Shown: positions 45,137 through 55,075, counted from the stretch's first letter. The stretch is 58,459 bases of DNA from Clostridia bacterium (GCA_017631635.1 JAGBSX010000034.1:1-58459); one strand, 5' to 3'. Notes: generated by a model from the letters alone, not told the origin. Made by a program: numbers and translations.

Positions 45137-45451
45137 ATGGAAAAAGCAAATTTGACAAAACAGGACATATTAAATAGGATAGGATATTTTAGAAATCTTA
45201 GAAATATTTCAGCGTACAAGCTTGGATTAGAATTGGGGCATTCAAAAACTTATTTCTATAGAATTGAAAGCGGTGAAATCCAACTAACTTTAGATACTTT
45301 GCTAGAAATATTAGATATTTTGCAGGTGTCAACCACCGAGTTCTTTTCTCCTATTCTAAAAGAAGAAGACGTGGCTTTATTTGAGGCTTTCAACAATCTA
45401 TCTCCCGACAGCAAGCAAACAATATTGGATTTGACTAAAAAGTTAAAATAA
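45137..45451 (+). CDS. XRE-family transcriptional regulator of the SLOG module
   Basis: A 104-residue regulator with an HTH at about 8-65 (ISAYKLGLELGHSKTYFYRIESGEI) and a C-terminal segment (FEAFNNLSPDSKQTILDLTKKLK) common in small phage-like repressors. The ribosome site is a weak TAGG. It is divergent from the SLOG gene and likely controls both. Its final codons are duplicated 1 kb upstream in repeat A. The A/T-rich composition matches the SLOG gene. Confidence 0.9.
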   Translation: MEKANLTKQDILNRIGYFRNLRNISAYKLGLELGHSKTYFYRIESGEIQLTLDTLLEILDILQVSTTEFFSPILKEEDVALFEAFNNLSPDSKQTILDLTKKLK

Positions 45452-45485
45452 GAAAAAATGCAGTCCTTGGTGGACTGCATTTTTG

Positions 45486-45486
<1 letters not shown>
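45428..45486 (+). repeat. Direct repeat B (end of XRE gene plus terminator)
   Basis: Partner of repeat A at 44383-44442. It ends on the last base of the tRNA-Thr gene (45486). Confidence 0.85.
45452..45485. terminator. Bidirectional terminator of XRE gene and tRNA-Thr
   Basis: AAAAATGCAGTCC / GGACTGCATTTTT stem with loop TTGGT, inside repeat B. Confidence 0.9.
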
Positions 45487-45562
<76 letters not shown>

Positions 45563-45734
45563 AAATTTGGCTAAAACCTTGTTTGCGAAAGTAATTATAT
45601 ACTAAATAAATAAAAAATGCAAATGTTTTTCACTAATATTTTAATTCTCAATAAAAATATATCTATTTGAGAGTATATATATTCTGCGATAGAGTGTACA
45701 CTAGTCCTTAGGCTCAGTCGCAAAAAAATAAAAT

Positions 45735-45760
45735 AGCACCGTACCTTGCGATACGGTGCT
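45735..45760 (-). terminator. Terminator of guaA
   Basis: AGCACCGTA / TACGGTGCT stem with an 8-base loop, followed on the minus strand by ATTTTATTTTTTT. Confidence 0.88.
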
Positions 45761-45768
45761 TGGTTTGA

Positions 45769-46749
45769 TTATTCCCACTCTATAGTGCCACATGGCTTTG
45801 GTGTGAGGTCGTATAGTACTCTATTGACTCCCTCTACCTCGCTAGTGATACGATTGCATATCTTGTTGAGAATATCGTATGGTATCTCCTCTATGGTAGC
45901 AGTCATAGCGTCTACCGTGTTGACTGCACGGATGATGACAGGGTAGGCGTACGTGCGCTTGTCATCCTTGACTCCTACTGACCTGAAGTCTGGTACTGCC
46001 GTGAAGTATTGCCATACCTTGCCCTCTAGACCTGCTAGCGCGAATTCTTCACGAAGAATAGCGTCGGATTCTCTCACAGCCTCTAGTCTATCACGAGTGA
46101 TAGCACCTAGACATCTCACTCCTAGACCTGGGCCTGGGAATGGTTGACGATATACCATAGAGTCTGGTAGACCTAGAGCCTTGCCGACTACTCTCACTTC
46201 GTCCTTGTATAGTAGGCGTAGTGGTTCGATTAGTTCAAACTGTAGGTCGTCTGGTAGACCTCCTACGTTGTGGTGAGCCTTGACACCACCACTCTCTAGT
46301 ATGTCTGGGTATATAGTACCTTGAGCCAAGAAATCGATACCTTCTAGTTTGCGTGCCTCTTCTTCAAATACTCTGATGAACTCAGCACCTATTACTTTTC
46401 TCTTTTGCTCAGGCTCAGCCACCCCTGCTAGTTTGGACAAAAATCTGTCTACTGCATCTACGTATACGAGGTTGGCGTCTAGTTGATTGCGAAATACCTC
46501 TACGACTTGCTCAGGCTCGCCCTTGCGTAGTAGTCCGTGATTGACGTGTACGCTGACTAATTGTTTGCCGATAGCCTTGATGAGTAGTGCTGCCACTACC
46601 GAACTGTCTACACCACCTGATAGTGCTAGTAGGACCTTGCGGTCTCCTACGGTTTGTCTAATTTCTGCTATTTGTTCCTCTATAAAGGCATTGGCTAGCG
46701 CATCATTGGTGATGCGTTGCATATCTATAGGTCTTACGTTGGATAGCAT
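45769..46749 (-). CDS. guaA: GMP synthase ATP-pyrophosphatase subunit, no amidotransferase domain
   Basis: Converts XMP to GMP. The 326 residues are only the synthetase half: the PP-loop [10 protein letters not shown] (S44-S50), the XMP site region [10 protein letters not shown], and the C-terminal dimerisation domain ending in the canonical CGTIEWE. The usual bacterial enzyme is about 510-525 residues with an N-terminal glutamine amidotransferase. The start has GGGAGG, and no amidotransferase sequence lies in the 247 bases upstream, so this is a genuine short protein. It must use free ammonia or a separately encoded glutaminase subunit, as archaea do. Confidence 0.93.
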   Translation of the reverse strand: MLSNVRPIDMQRITNDALANAFIEEQIAEIRQTVGDRKVLLALSGGVDSSVVAALLIKAIGKQLVSVHVNHGLLRKGEPEQVVEVFRNQLDANLVYVDAVDRFLSKLAGVAEPEQKRKVIGAEFIRVFEEEARKLEGIDFLAQGTIYPDILESGGVKAHHNVGGLPDDLQFELIEPLRLLYKDEVRVVGKALGLPDSMVYRQPFPGPGLGVRCLGAITRDRLEAVRESDAILREEFALAGLEGKVWQYFTAVPDFRSVGVKDDKRTYAYPVIIRAVNTVDAMTATIEEIPYDILNKICNRITSEVEGVNRVLYDLTPKPCGTIEWE

Positions 46750-46772
46750 ATATACCTCCCTGATTTGTTTGT

Positions 46773-46796
46773 GACTGCGCCTAGATAGGCGAAGTC
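46773..46796 (-). promoter_or_regulatory. Stable hairpin in the guaA leader
   Basis: GACT-x-CGCCTA-loop-TAGGCG-x-AGTC on the minus strand, 25-50 bases before the start codon and not followed by a T run. It may be a leader structure; it matches no riboswitch I know. Confidence 0.5.
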
Positions 46797-46932
46797 AACT
46801 GGATAGTAAAATAATAATACAACTACCCCCCTTGTGTCAAGTCGATATCCTCAAAAAATACCATTTGACATAGATATTTTTATAAAAAAATTATCTATGA
46901 TTTACTCAAAAGCCCTAATCAATCGAAAATAG

Positions 46933-46962
46933 TTGACACTAGGCGATTTTTATTGATATACT
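46933..46962 (+). promoter_or_regulatory. Glutamine synthetase promoter
   Basis: TTGACA (46933-46938), 18 bases, TATACT (46957-46962), then AGGAG before the ATG at 46997. Confidence 0.78.
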
Positions 46963-46996
46963 CAAATGAATATACCTACACTAGGAGAAGACAGTT

Positions 46997-49090
46997 ATGA
47001 TAGATATACCTGCTATATTTGGCAGTCTAGTATTTGGCGACGAGCAGATGAAGGAGAGATTGCCTTTGGCTACCTACACAGAGTACCGTGAGTGCATAGA
47101 GAGTGGCAAGCCACTCACTCTAGACGTTGCCAACGTCATAGCCTCTGCTATGAAGGACTGGGCTATCGAGAAGGGTGCTACTCACTATACGCATTGGTTT
47201 CAGCCTATGACTGGCATGACTGCCGAGAAACACGATAGTTTCATGGAGCCTACTCACGACGGCAGAGTTATTATGCAATTTAAGGGCAAGTCTCTAGTAC
47301 AGGGCGAGCCTGACGCTAGTAGTTTTCCATCAGGTGGACTACGCGCGACTTTTGAGGCGAGAGGATATACTGCTTGGGATCCTACTTCTCCTGCATTTAT
47401 CAAGGACAATACGTTGTGTATACCTACGGCGTTTTGTAGTTATTCGGGAGAGGCACTAGACAAGAAAACACCTCTACTACGCAGTATGGACGCTATCAAT
47501 CGCCAAGCCATGCGTATACTCAATCTCTTTGGCAATCAGACCGGCGCTACCAAGGTAGTCACTACGGTAGGTCCAGAGCAAGAATATTTTCTCATAGACC
47601 GTAGCGTATACGATATGCGTCCCGACCTAGTGCATTGTGGCCGTACCCTCATAGGTGCTAGACCACCCAAAGGTCAAGAGATGGAGGACCACTACTTCGG
47701 CGTCATCAAGCATAGAGTCAAGGACTTCATGTGCGACCTCAACGTGAGACTATGGGAACTAGGTGTATACGCCAAGACGGAGCACAACGAGGCTGCTCCT
47801 GCTCAGCACGAATTAGCGCCAGTATTCGCCACGGCAGGTATCGCCACCGACCACAACCAACTCACCATGGAGATAATGAAGTCTACTGCTAGTGAGTATG
47901 ATATGGTGTGCCTACTCCACGAGAAGCCATTTGCTAGTGTCAATGGTAGTGGCAAGCACAACAACTGGGCTTTGGCTACCGATACTGGAGTCAACCTACT
48001 CGAGCCAGGAGACACCCCTCACAAAAATGCTAGATTTTTGCTATTTTTGACAGCAGTCATCAAGGCTGTGGACGAATACCAAGATTTGCTACGCATATCC
48101 GTAGCATCTGCAGGCAACGACCACCGTCTAGGCGCAGGCGAAGCCCCTCCTGCTATAGTATCTATGTTTTTGGGAGACGAACTAGCGCAGATACTAGAGT
48201 GTATGGAGACTGGGGAGAAGTATCTAGGCAGAGAGACGGTAGAGTTGGAGACAGGCGCTAGCGTGCTACCACATTTTGCCAAGGACACCACCGATCGCAA
48301 TCGTACCTCTCCATTTGCCTTTACTGGCAATAAGTTTGAATTCCGTATGCCAGGCAGTAGTTTTAGCGTGGCAGAGCCAAATATCGTGCTAAATACTATA
48401 GTCGCAGAGAGCCTACGCCAGTTTGCAGACGAACTAGAGAGAGCAGAGGACTTCAAGAGTGTTTTGTCTAGTCTCATCAAGCGTACTATCTCCAAGCACA
48501 AGCGCATTATATTCAACGGCAACAACTACACCGACGAGTGGGTGAGAGAGGCTAGAGAGAGAGGATTGTCAAATTATCCTTCGACAGTAGACGCTATACC
48601 TCATCTACTAGACGACAAGAATATAGAGCTATTTACCTCACACGGAGTATATAGTCAGGCAGAACTAGAGTCTAGACTAGAGATACAACTAGAGAATTAT
48701 AGCAAGATACTACACATAGAGGCATTGACTATGACCGATATGGTTCGCAAGGCTGTCGTGCCTGCAGTAGTAGAGTATCAAAATATGCTACTAGACACTC
48801 TCAAGTCCAAGATGACTATAGGCGGTATCAATACCTCTCTAGAAGAGTCCCTCATCAAAGACATATCTACACTCAGTGCAGATATGTACACGGCGCTCAT
48901 CAAACTAGAGAGAGACACAGCCAAGGTTGAGCGTATGAGTGGAGCGTACCAGACGGCTATATATTATCGTGACCATATAGTCAAAGATATGGAGAAACTA
49001 CGCAAACTAGTAGACACTCTCGAACTTACGGTTGGCAAAGATTATTGGCCATACCCTACCTACGAAGATATGCTATATAGTATCAAATAG
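46997..49090 (+). CDS. glnN: Glutamine synthetase type III
   Basis: Makes glutamine from glutamate and ammonia. At 697 residues it is the large GSIII type, unlike the 440-470-residue GSI. GSIII hallmarks are the early [16 protein letters not shown] segment, THWFQPMTG and [11 protein letters not shown]. The C-terminal [22 protein letters not shown] is also typical. AGGAG precedes the ATG. It is monocistronic and ends in TAG, a stop rarely used in this window. No obvious nitrogen-control site was recognised. Confidence 0.97.
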   Translation: MIDIPAIFGSLVFGDEQMKERLPLATYTEYRECIESGKPLTLDVANVIASAMKDWAIEKGATHYTHWFQPMTGMTAEKHDSFMEPTHDGRVIMQFKGKSLVQGEPDASSFPSGGLRATFEARGYTAWDPTSPAFIKDNTLCIPTAFCSYSGEALDKKTPLLRSMDAINRQAMRILNLFGNQTGATKVVTTVGPEQEYFLIDRSVYDMRPDLVHCGRTLIGARPPKGQEMEDHYFGVIKHRVKDFMCDLNVRLWELGVYAKTEHNEAAPAQHELAPVFATAGIATDHNQLTMEIMKSTASEYDMVCLLHEKPFASVNGSGKHNNWALATDTGVNLLEPGDTPHKNARFLLFLTAVIKAVDEYQDLLRISVASAGNDHRLGAGEAPPAIVSMFLGDELAQILECMETGEKYLGRETVELETGASVLPHFAKDTTDRNRTSPFAFTGNKFEFRMPGSSFSVAEPNIVLNTIVAESLRQFADELERAEDFKSVLSSLIKRTISKHKRIIFNGNNYTDEWVREARERGLSNYPSTVDAIPHLLDDKNIELFTSHGVYSQAELESRLEIQLENYSKILHIEALTMTDMVRKAVVPAVVEYQNMLLDTLKSKMTIGGINTSLEESLIKDISTLSADMYTALIKLERDTAKVERMSGAYQTAIYYRDHIVKDMEKLRKLVDTLELTVGKDYWPYPTYEDMLYSIK

Positions 49091-49144
49091 TCTCAATTTG
49101 TCTATATCGTATACAACAAATAGCAAAAGAAAATCCAAGAAAAT

Positions 49145-49182
49145 AATTAAGCCCTCCGTTGTGGAGGGCTTAATTGTTTTTT
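49145..49182. terminator. Bidirectional terminator, glutamine synthetase / malic enzyme
   Basis: A perfect 13-base stem (AATTAAGCCCTCC / GGAGGGCTTAATT) with loop GTTGT, then GTTTTTT. Confidence 0.95.
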
Positions 49183-49197
49183 AATATTCAGTAGTGA

Positions 49198-50370
49198 TTA
49201 TATACGCGCAACGCCTGTGCGTATGGCTGCTTGCTTGACTGCCTCTGCTACCGTAGGGGCTACTCTCTCATCAAATGCGTGAGGTATGACGTATTCTGGA
49301 TTCAACTCATCATCAGATACCAAAGATGCTATGGCCTTGGCTGCCGCTATCTTCATCTCCTCATTGATTTCTCTAGCGTATACGTCTAGTGCGCCACGGA
49401 ATATACCAGGAAAGGCTAGTACGTTGTTGATTTGGTTAGGGAAGTCGCTACGACCTGTACCTACTACCTTCGCACCTGCTGCTATGGCCTCATCAGGCAT
49501 TATCTCAGGTACAGGGTTGGCCATAGGCATTATGATAGGGTCTACGTTCATAGTGCGTATCATATCTGCTGTGATAGTACCAGGGGCACTCACTCCTACG
49601 AATATATCTGCGCCTACCATAGCGTCTGCTAGAGAACCTTGGCGTCCCTCTTTGTTGGTAATCTGTGCGATTTGTTCTTTGATAGAGTTGAGTCCACTAC
49701 GACCTTGGTAGATGATACCTTGTCTATCGCACATATAAGCGTCCTTTATACCAAAGGATAGTAGTAGTTTGCATATAGCCACACCAGCAGCGCCTGCGCC
49801 ACTAAATACTACTTTGCAATCCTCCATCTTCTTGCCGACTATCTTGAGTGCGTTGATGACTCCTGCTACGCATACTACTGCAGTACCGTGTTGGTCGTCG
49901 TGAAAGATAGGTATATCGGTGCAAGCCTTGAGTTTTTCTTCTATCTCAAAGCAACGTGGAGCAGATATGTCCTCTAGATTAACTCCACCAAAACTGCCTG
50001 ATAGTAGCGATACGGTGCGAACTATCTCATCTACGTCGTGAGTCTTTATGCATAGTGGTATGGCGTCTACTCCACCAAAAGACTTGAATAGTACGCATTT
50101 GCCTTCCATCACAGGCATACCTGCCTCAGGGCCTATATCGCCTAGACCTAGCACGGCACTACCGTCTGTGACTACTGCCACGGTATTCCACCTGCGAGTT
50201 AGGTCAAATGATTTGTGTACGTCTTTTTGTATCTCTAGGCAAGGTTCGGCTACGCCTGGCGTGTATGCTAGAGACAAGTCTTCTTTGTCGTTGACAGGCA
50301 CGCGAGATATCATCTCTATCTTGCCTCTCCACTCATAGTGTTTCTTGAGAGATTCTTCTTGATAATCCAT
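49198..50370 (-). CDS. NAD(P)-dependent malic enzyme (oxaloacetate-decarboxylating)
   Basis: Oxidatively decarboxylates malate to pyruvate. About 390 residues, the short bacterial form. [11 protein letters not shown] holds the catalytic Tyr, [12 protein letters not shown] the metal and catalytic region, and [15 protein letters not shown] the Rossmann nucleotide site. I start at the ATG at 50370 ([11 protein letters not shown]), which has GGAG six bases upstream; the ATG four codons earlier has none. It shares the C4/pyruvate node with the oxaloacetate decarboxylase operon at 13548-16884. Confidence 0.95.
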   Translation of the reverse strand: MDYQEESLKKHYEWRGKIEMISRVPVNDKEDLSLAYTPGVAEPCLEIQKDVHKSFDLTRRWNTVAVVTDGSAVLGLGDIGPEAGMPVMEGKCVLFKSFGGVDAIPLCIKTHDVDEIVRTVSLLSGSFGGVNLEDISAPRCFEIEEKLKACTDIPIFHDDQHGTAVVCVAGVINALKIVGKKMEDCKVVFSGAGAAGVAICKLLLSFGIKDAYMCDRQGIIYQGRSGLNSIKEQIAQITNKEGRQGSLADAMVGADIFVGVSAPGTITADMIRTMNVDPIIMPMANPVPEIMPDEAIAAGAKVVGTGRSDFPNQINNVLAFPGIFRGALDVYAREINEEMKIAAAKAIASLVSDDELNPEYVIPHAFDERVAPTVAEAVKQAAIRTGVARI

Positions 50371-50544
50371 AAGTTGCTCCATGATTTAGTATAGTATATT
50401 CTCAAAAAAGAACGTATAAATTATATCACTATTTATCAAATATCAAAAGTATTTTGTGACACAAAAGTACAAAAAAAATTTGTTCTTTTAGGTTAATATT
50501 TTATGCATTTTGTTAGAAGGTATAAAATGTATAACAAGTTTGTC

Positions 50545-51195
50545 TTATCTAGGCTTAGTAGGGCCGTATATACTCATAGTCGTAGGGATATTCTCCTTGT
50601 CTAGGGTGAGTATGGAGTATAGACTTGGTCTACGGTGTGTAGGTGCAGGCAATAGTGGTGATATAGAGGATATATGTACACCGTTGTCTAGTTTGGTATA
50701 GAGTGCATTGTATACGCTGATTTTGCCTCCGTGGTAGTATATGCCTATCATACCGTTTGATACGCATTGGGAGTGAGCCATACGCCTATTGCCTCCTATA
50801 CACAGTAGTATCTCTGCGCCCATGAGAGATAGTATACGACCACACTCAAAATACGATACGTCATCATCTATCAACACACCTATCTTGCCGTAGCGAGTGT
50901 CGTGTATGACAAATGATGAAGATAGTGAGTATTTGTTGTCACCGTGAGTCATATCGCTAGTGCCTATGAGTTTGCCATTTTCGGCTAGCACGACCGAATT
51001 AAATAGTTTGTCTCCGAGTTTGAGGTGGCAGGGGAGGGTGTAGAGTAGATTTTTTTGTTTGGAGATATGGCAGATTGATTTGAATATATGAGAAGTCCCC
51101 TTGAGTTCGTCCTCTAGACTGATGACGTCGGGATAGGTGGGAGCAATATAAAAGCAGGAGTGAGTACCTGCTTTGAGTTGGGTAAATATCTGCAT
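50545..51195 (-). CDS. Nitrilase-superfamily protein lacking catalytic residues
   Basis: A 216-residue protein aligning with carbon-nitrogen hydrolases: LFNSVVLAENGKLIG, then RYGKIGVLIDDDVSYFECGRILSLMGAEILL, which matches the usual GKIGLLICYD..FPE..R.L.L.GAE block. The catalytic Cys is Asp here (D110), and the lysine that normally follows the GxL.G segment is Met (M82), so it cannot be a classical amidase. It is also shorter than the usual 260-300 residues. A GAGG site lies before the ATG. It is the last gene of the minus-strand flippase-yabN-dusB operon. Confidence 0.82.
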   Translation of the reverse strand: MQIFTQLKAGTHSCFYIAPTYPDVISLEDELKGTSHIFKSICHISKQKNLLYTLPCHLKLGDKLFNSVVLAENGKLIGTSDMTHGDNKYSLSSSFVIHDTRYGKIGVLIDDDVSYFECGRILSLMGAEILLCIGGNRRMAHSQCVSNGMIGIYYHGGKISVYNALYTKLDNGVHISSISPLLPAPTHRRPSLYSILTLDKENIPTTMSIYGPTKPR

Positions 51196-51241
51196 AGCGT
51201 TCCTCTACTATATGATATGTAGCAGAAAGTACTACGGTGCA

Positions 51242-52165
51242 TTAGTCTGGTATCAGCATAATGGCCTCGTATAGAGAGTCGTAGTTGGTCGCGCCAAATA
51301 CAGCCTCCTTGACTGCTCTAGAGCCACGCCTACCACCTGCGTAATAGCACACGTGCTTTTTCATAGCGTTGACCACGTATCTTTCGCTAAAATGTGGTCG
51401 TAGTAGTTGTACGTGCTCTAGGGCGAGGTCTCTCTTGGACGTCTCTACCTCTATACCTCGTATGGTAGAGAATATCTCCGGATTGCCTAGCGCTCCCCTA
51501 CCTATCATCACGCCACTACAACCCATGTCCATACACTCTAGATAATCTGCTTGGGTGAGGATATCTCCATTGGCTATGACAGGTATGGACACAGCCTTTA
51601 CGGTGCGAGCGATTATCTGTCTATCTGCTTTGCCTCTATACATTTCTTCTCTAGTGCGACCGTGTACTGTGATAGCATCTGCGCCTGCACTCTCTATCAC
51701 TTTGGCAAATTCGTCTGCCTCTATTACACCGTCACAAGATTTGCGAAATTTGACTGTGAGGGCTTTGCCTTGGGCGTGTAGCACCTGAGCCGTGGCTTTG
51801 ACTATACGGTAGGCTAGGTCTGGGTCTCGCATGAGGGCAGAGCCGTCGCCATTTTTCACTATCTTGGGGACGGGGCAACCCATATTGATATCTACGATAT
51901 CAAAATCTAGTTTGCCTGCTTGTTCGCTGATGATATCGGCATCAGAGCCAAATAGTTGCACTCCACTAGGTCTCTCTAGAGGAGAGGTGACTAGTAGGGC
52001 TTGGGTATTCTCATTTTCGTACATTAGACCTTTGGCAGATACCATCTCGGTATAAGTGAGTCCTGCTCCGTACACTTTGGCCAAGTGGCGAAATCCCACG
52101 TCGGTATATCCAGCGAGTGGCGCGAGTATTACGTTTGAGGAGAGGGTGATATTACCTATTCTCAT
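51242..52165 (-). CDS. dusB: tRNA-dihydrouridine synthase, DusB-like
   Basis: An FMN enzyme reducing uridines in the tRNA D-loop, 307 residues. LAPLAGYTDVGFR at the N terminus, DINMGCPVPKIVKNGDGSALM with the catalytic Cys, and TVHGRTREEMYRGKAD are Dus signatures. The start at 52165 (MRIGNITLSSN) has GAGGTG and overlaps the yabN end by 14 bases. A longer in-frame start at 52207 lies inside yabN and is rejected. Confidence 0.95.
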   Translation of the reverse strand: MRIGNITLSSNVILAPLAGYTDVGFRHLAKVYGAGLTYTEMVSAKGLMYENENTQALLVTSPLERPSGVQLFGSDADIISEQAGKLDFDIVDINMGCPVPKIVKNGDGSALMRDPDLAYRIVKATAQVLHAQGKALTVKFRKSCDGVIEADEFAKVIESAGADAITVHGRTREEMYRGKADRQIIARTVKAVSIPVIANGDILTQADYLECMDMGCSGVMIGRGALGNPEIFSTIRGIEVETSKRDLALEHVQLLRPHFSERYVVNAMKKHVCYYAGGRRGSRAVKEAVFGATNYDSLYEAIMLIPD

Positions 52166-53408
52166 TTTGCACCTCGTTGAGATATTTGGCGAGGACTTCT
52201 TCGGCATCTATATCGTATGCTCGAGCGAGTCTGACTACTGCCATGAGTAGACTAGGCACGTCTCCCTCCTCCACGAGAGAGGATATGAGAGTTTTGCACT
52301 CTGCTACCGATAGGCTAGAGCCACCCTCTTTGTCGAGATATTTGATGACCTTGGACGCGCGCATGAGGGAGGGTAGGGTGACAGGCACGTTTTTGATAGG
52401 TGAGCCTTTGGACTGTTTCTCCACCTTCTTGGCGTTCTCCCACGCGACTAGAGCCTCGTCTGCGTTTGATGCTACGACGTCGCCAAATATGTGTGTGTGG
52501 CGAGTGATGAGTTTGTGACATAGTTCGCTGAGCATATCGTATAGACTAAATTCGCCTACGTCCTCGGCTATCTTGGCGTGAAATATCGCTTGTAGTAGTA
52601 CGTCGCCAGTCTCCTCTCTCATCATCTCCTCGTCCATACGGTCGATACCTTCGGCTAGTTCGTATGCCTCTTCTATTAGATTTTTGCGAATACTCTCGTG
52701 TGTCTGCGCCATATCCCAAGGACAGCCACCTGGCGCACGGAGTTTGCGCATTATCTCCCATAGGTCGTCAAAGGTGTATCTGCTACGGCTTAGCATATCT
52801 TTGCCCTCTACAAGTAGGGTGGTCGCATAATCGTAGTGAGATTGTCTATCTATATCTACGATAGTAGACACGCTCACTTTGTCGCTAGATAGTATGTACA
52901 CCGTGGTATCTTCGCTATATCTGTCTAGTAGTATTAGTTTGAGTTCGCCTGCCATATACGCATTGTCTACCTCGGTGATGACTAGAGGGATACTAGGGTC
53001 TATGTGGGAGGTAGAGGTGATATCGTATATACTACGCACCGTATAGGAGGTGTCTGGGGCGAGAGTGAGACTAGAGGACCTAGATACAGAGGGAATGATA
53101 TCCACTTGCGTCTTGGATAGTAGCAGTTTGACGGAGTTGTCTTCATAGCCACTACCGTCTACTAGATATACCGAGCCATCTTCGGCATTTAGCAATCTAT
53201 CTACGATAGATGAGTATAGCGTGTCAAAATCCTCTGCTACCTCGTAGAGGTCGTCCATACTCTCGTAGTCTATCCCTAGGTCTATGAGTATAGATGCAGA
53301 TACAGTCTTGTCTGTACGCACGTACACCTTGGTCGCTTGCTTGAGTACCTCGTACGCACGCAAGGATATATCGCCTTTGTTCACACCTAGTCCTATTACA
53401 GTTAGCAT
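52152..53408 (-). CDS. yabN: YabN-like fusion: tetrapyrrole-methylase-like domain plus MazG pyrophosphatase
   Basis: A 418-residue two-domain protein. Residues 1-200 resemble the SAM-dependent tetrapyrrole methylase fold, but the glycine loop reads GLGVNKGDIS instead of the usual GLGPGD, so methylation may be lost. Residues 210-370 are a MazG nucleoside-triphosphate pyrophosphohydrolase (LRAPGGCPWDMAQTHESIRKNLIEEAYE; EETGDVLLQAIFHAKIAE) with the metal-binding Glu/Asp sets. It probably clears aberrant nucleotides. AGGAG precedes the ATG. It follows the flippase by 8 bases. Confidence 0.93.
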   Translation of the reverse strand: MLTVIGLGVNKGDISLRAYEVLKQATKVYVRTDKTVSASILIDLGIDYESMDDLYEVAEDFDTLYSSIVDRLLNAEDGSVYLVDGSGYEDNSVKLLLSKTQVDIIPSVSRSSSLTLAPDTSYTVRSIYDITSTSHIDPSIPLVITEVDNAYMAGELKLILLDRYSEDTTVYILSSDKVSVSTIVDIDRQSHYDYATTLLVEGKDMLSRSRYTFDDLWEIMRKLRAPGGCPWDMAQTHESIRKNLIEEAYELAEGIDRMDEEMMREETGDVLLQAIFHAKIAEDVGEFSLYDMLSELCHKLITRHTHIFGDVVASNADEALVAWENAKKVEKQSKGSPIKNVPVTLPSLMRASKVIKYLDKEGGSSLSVAECKTLISSLVEEGDVPSLLMAVVRLARAYDIDAEEVLAKYLNEVQNENR

Positions 53409-53416
53409 AATTACTC

Positions 53417-54898
53417 CTATTTTGCAAATTCTCTCTTGTCTATTACTCCTAGTTTGAATAGTAGAGCCAGATATATAGCCGAGCCTATCAAGACGGCAGG
53501 TATAGTCATATCGTAGGACAGTCTAGTCAACGAGGAGATTACGACAAATATTATAACACCACTTAGGGTGATTTTGCCAACGAATTTGACCATATCTGGA
53601 TTTTTTTTGCAAAAAGACCTAAAATATCTCATTGATAGCATATGAGTAATGAGATAGCACGCTACTCCACCTATCGCCCAGGCGTATATGCCTATATTTG
53701 GCATTAGACAAATAGTAGATATTACTCTAGTAGCGACGCCTATCAGTAGTACCTTGACGTTGACCATAGGCACACCCACCCCTTGGAGCATAGCGCTATA
53801 TATATTTGATGCAGACAAAAATATAATGGACACGCTAGATAGCACTATTAGATTGGTCGCTACTACCTTGTGAGAGGTGGATAGCACAGGGTAGAGTATA
53901 TCTATGATATAACTAGCGCAGGTGCAAAACACTACCACAGCCAATATACTCACTGCATAGCAATATTTTAAGGAGGTGCTACATTTGTAGGAGAGGGTGT
54001 CTCTATCTCCATTATCTTTGAGAGAGGAGAGTGATGGCAATATCGCCGTGGCGATAGATACTGCTACCACGATAGGTACGTTGATGAGAGAGCCTACTGA
54101 TGCAGAGGCTATACCGTATAGAGAGGTCGCCTCCACCACGCCGACTAGTGGAGAGAGAAGATTGACTACCAGTAGACTATCTAGCATAGAGGATAGTGGT
54201 ACTATGAGACTACCTACCGTGATAGGTATAGAGTAGGTGGCTAGTCTAGTGAAAGTGTATCTATCTGGCAATCCAACTACTAGAGTAGGAGTTGGTCTGT
54301 GGCGTAGATAGAGTATATATAGGTATATCGCTGATACTAGTTCGGATATAGATATACCCAGTAGTGCTCCCACTACTCCGTATTCGACACCTCTAGGGGC
54401 TAGATATATAGACAGGGTGAGACCTGCTACTAATTTGACTACTTGTTCGATTAGTTGGGAGATGGCTGTGGGAGTCATATTCAATTTTCGCATAAAGTAC
54501 CCACGCAAGGGTGCTATGATGCCTGTAAATAGTATGCTAGGGGCTATCGCCATATATCCTATAGAGGCGTGAGGATTGCCTTGCACAGATGAGATTATAG
54601 GCGCTAGCGCTACTATCAGCAGTGTGAGCGCTCCGGATATCACTACACTATACGATACAGCCACCTTGACTAGAGATTTGTCATCTATAGAAGGTATCGA
54701 CGCCATAGTCGCAGGTATACCTCCAGAGGATATAGTGATGAGTAAAGCGTAGATAGGGAATATCAGTTGGTATAGTCCCATACCCTCGCTACCTAGTATA
54801 TTTGTGAGAGGTACTTTGTATAGAGCGCCTATCACTTTGCAAATGACGGCAGATATAGTCAGTAGTAGAGCGCTTGACAAAAAGGTAGTATTTTTCAT
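53417..54898 (-). CDS. Polysaccharide/lipid II flippase-like protein (SpoVB/MviN, MOP superfamily)
   Basis: An integral membrane protein of 493 residues with about 14 hydrophobic segments. FLSSALLLTISAVICKVIGALYKVPLTNILGSEGMGLYQLIFPIY is the recognisable start of the SpoVB/Wzx-type family that moves lipid-linked saccharides. The SpoVB-yabN order also occurs in sporulating Bacillota, though sporulation itself is not shown here. The ATG at 54898 has no ribosome site; an alternative GTG at 54961 adds 21 Pro-rich residues and lacks one too. Confidence 0.88.
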   Translation of the reverse strand: MKNTTFLSSALLLTISAVICKVIGALYKVPLTNILGSEGMGLYQLIFPIYALLITISSGGIPATMASIPSIDDKSLVKVAVSYSVVISGALTLLIVALAPIISSVQGNPHASIGYMAIAPSILFTGIIAPLRGYFMRKLNMTPTAISQLIEQVVKLVAGLTLSIYLAPRGVEYGVVGALLGISISELVSAIYLYILYLRHRPTPTLVVGLPDRYTFTRLATYSIPITVGSLIVPLSSMLDSLLVVNLLSPLVGVVEATSLYGIASASVGSLINVPIVVAVSIATAILPSLSSLKDNGDRDTLSYKCSTSLKYCYAVSILAVVVFCTCASYIIDILYPVLSTSHKVVATNLIVLSSVSIIFLSASNIYSAMLQGVGVPMVNVKVLLIGVATRVISTICLMPNIGIYAWAIGGVACYLITHMLSMRYFRSFCKKNPDMVKFVGKITLSGVIIFVVISSLTRLSYDMTIPAVLIGSAIYLALLFKLGVIDKREFAK

Positions 54899-54928
54899 AA
54901 GGTTAGTATGTGGAGGAGGAGGTTTTTT

Positions 54929-55021
54929 ATGTACGCTTGTGGTGGACAAAAGACACCCCACAATATATTGTGCTTTGAAATTTTTGACGAAAAATCACTT
55001 GATTTAGCAGTCGAAGGATGA
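54929..55021 (+). CDS. Possible 30-residue ORF with strong ribosome site
   Basis: ATG at 54929 follows GGAGGAGGAGG by six bases and encodes 30 residues (MYACGGQKTPHNIL...), ending at the dnaD -10 box. It lies antisense to the flippase upstream region. No homology is recognised and no promoter was found, so it may be chance. Confidence 0.25.
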   Translation: MYACGGQKTPHNILCFEIFDEKSLDLAVEG

Positions 55022-55027
55022 TATATT
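54999..55027 (+). promoter_or_regulatory. dnaD-dnaI promoter
   Basis: TTGATT (54999-55004), 17 bases, TATATT (55022-55027), then GGGAGGGGAG before the ATG at 55076. Confidence 0.75.
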
Positions 55028-55075
55028 ATAGGCTATCGTGTGATTATGCCCTATAGGGAGGGGAGAGAAGTTTTT

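Noticed and set aside
45661-45720. Small RNA in the tRNA-Thr to guaA gap (GCGA...TCGC complementarity, GTGTACAC)
   Set aside because: Pairing is weak and interrupted and no promoter fits; nothing more than A/T-rich spacer can be supported.
45769-46996. Frameshifted full-length guaA
   Set aside because: No amidotransferase motif (catalytic GxC region) occurs in any frame in the 247 bases upstream, and the short gene has its own good ribosome site.
50505-50545. Terminator of the nitrilase-like gene (TTATGCATTTT / AAAATGTATAA)
   Set aside because: The stem is almost pure A/T with a long loop and is not followed by a T run on the minus strand.
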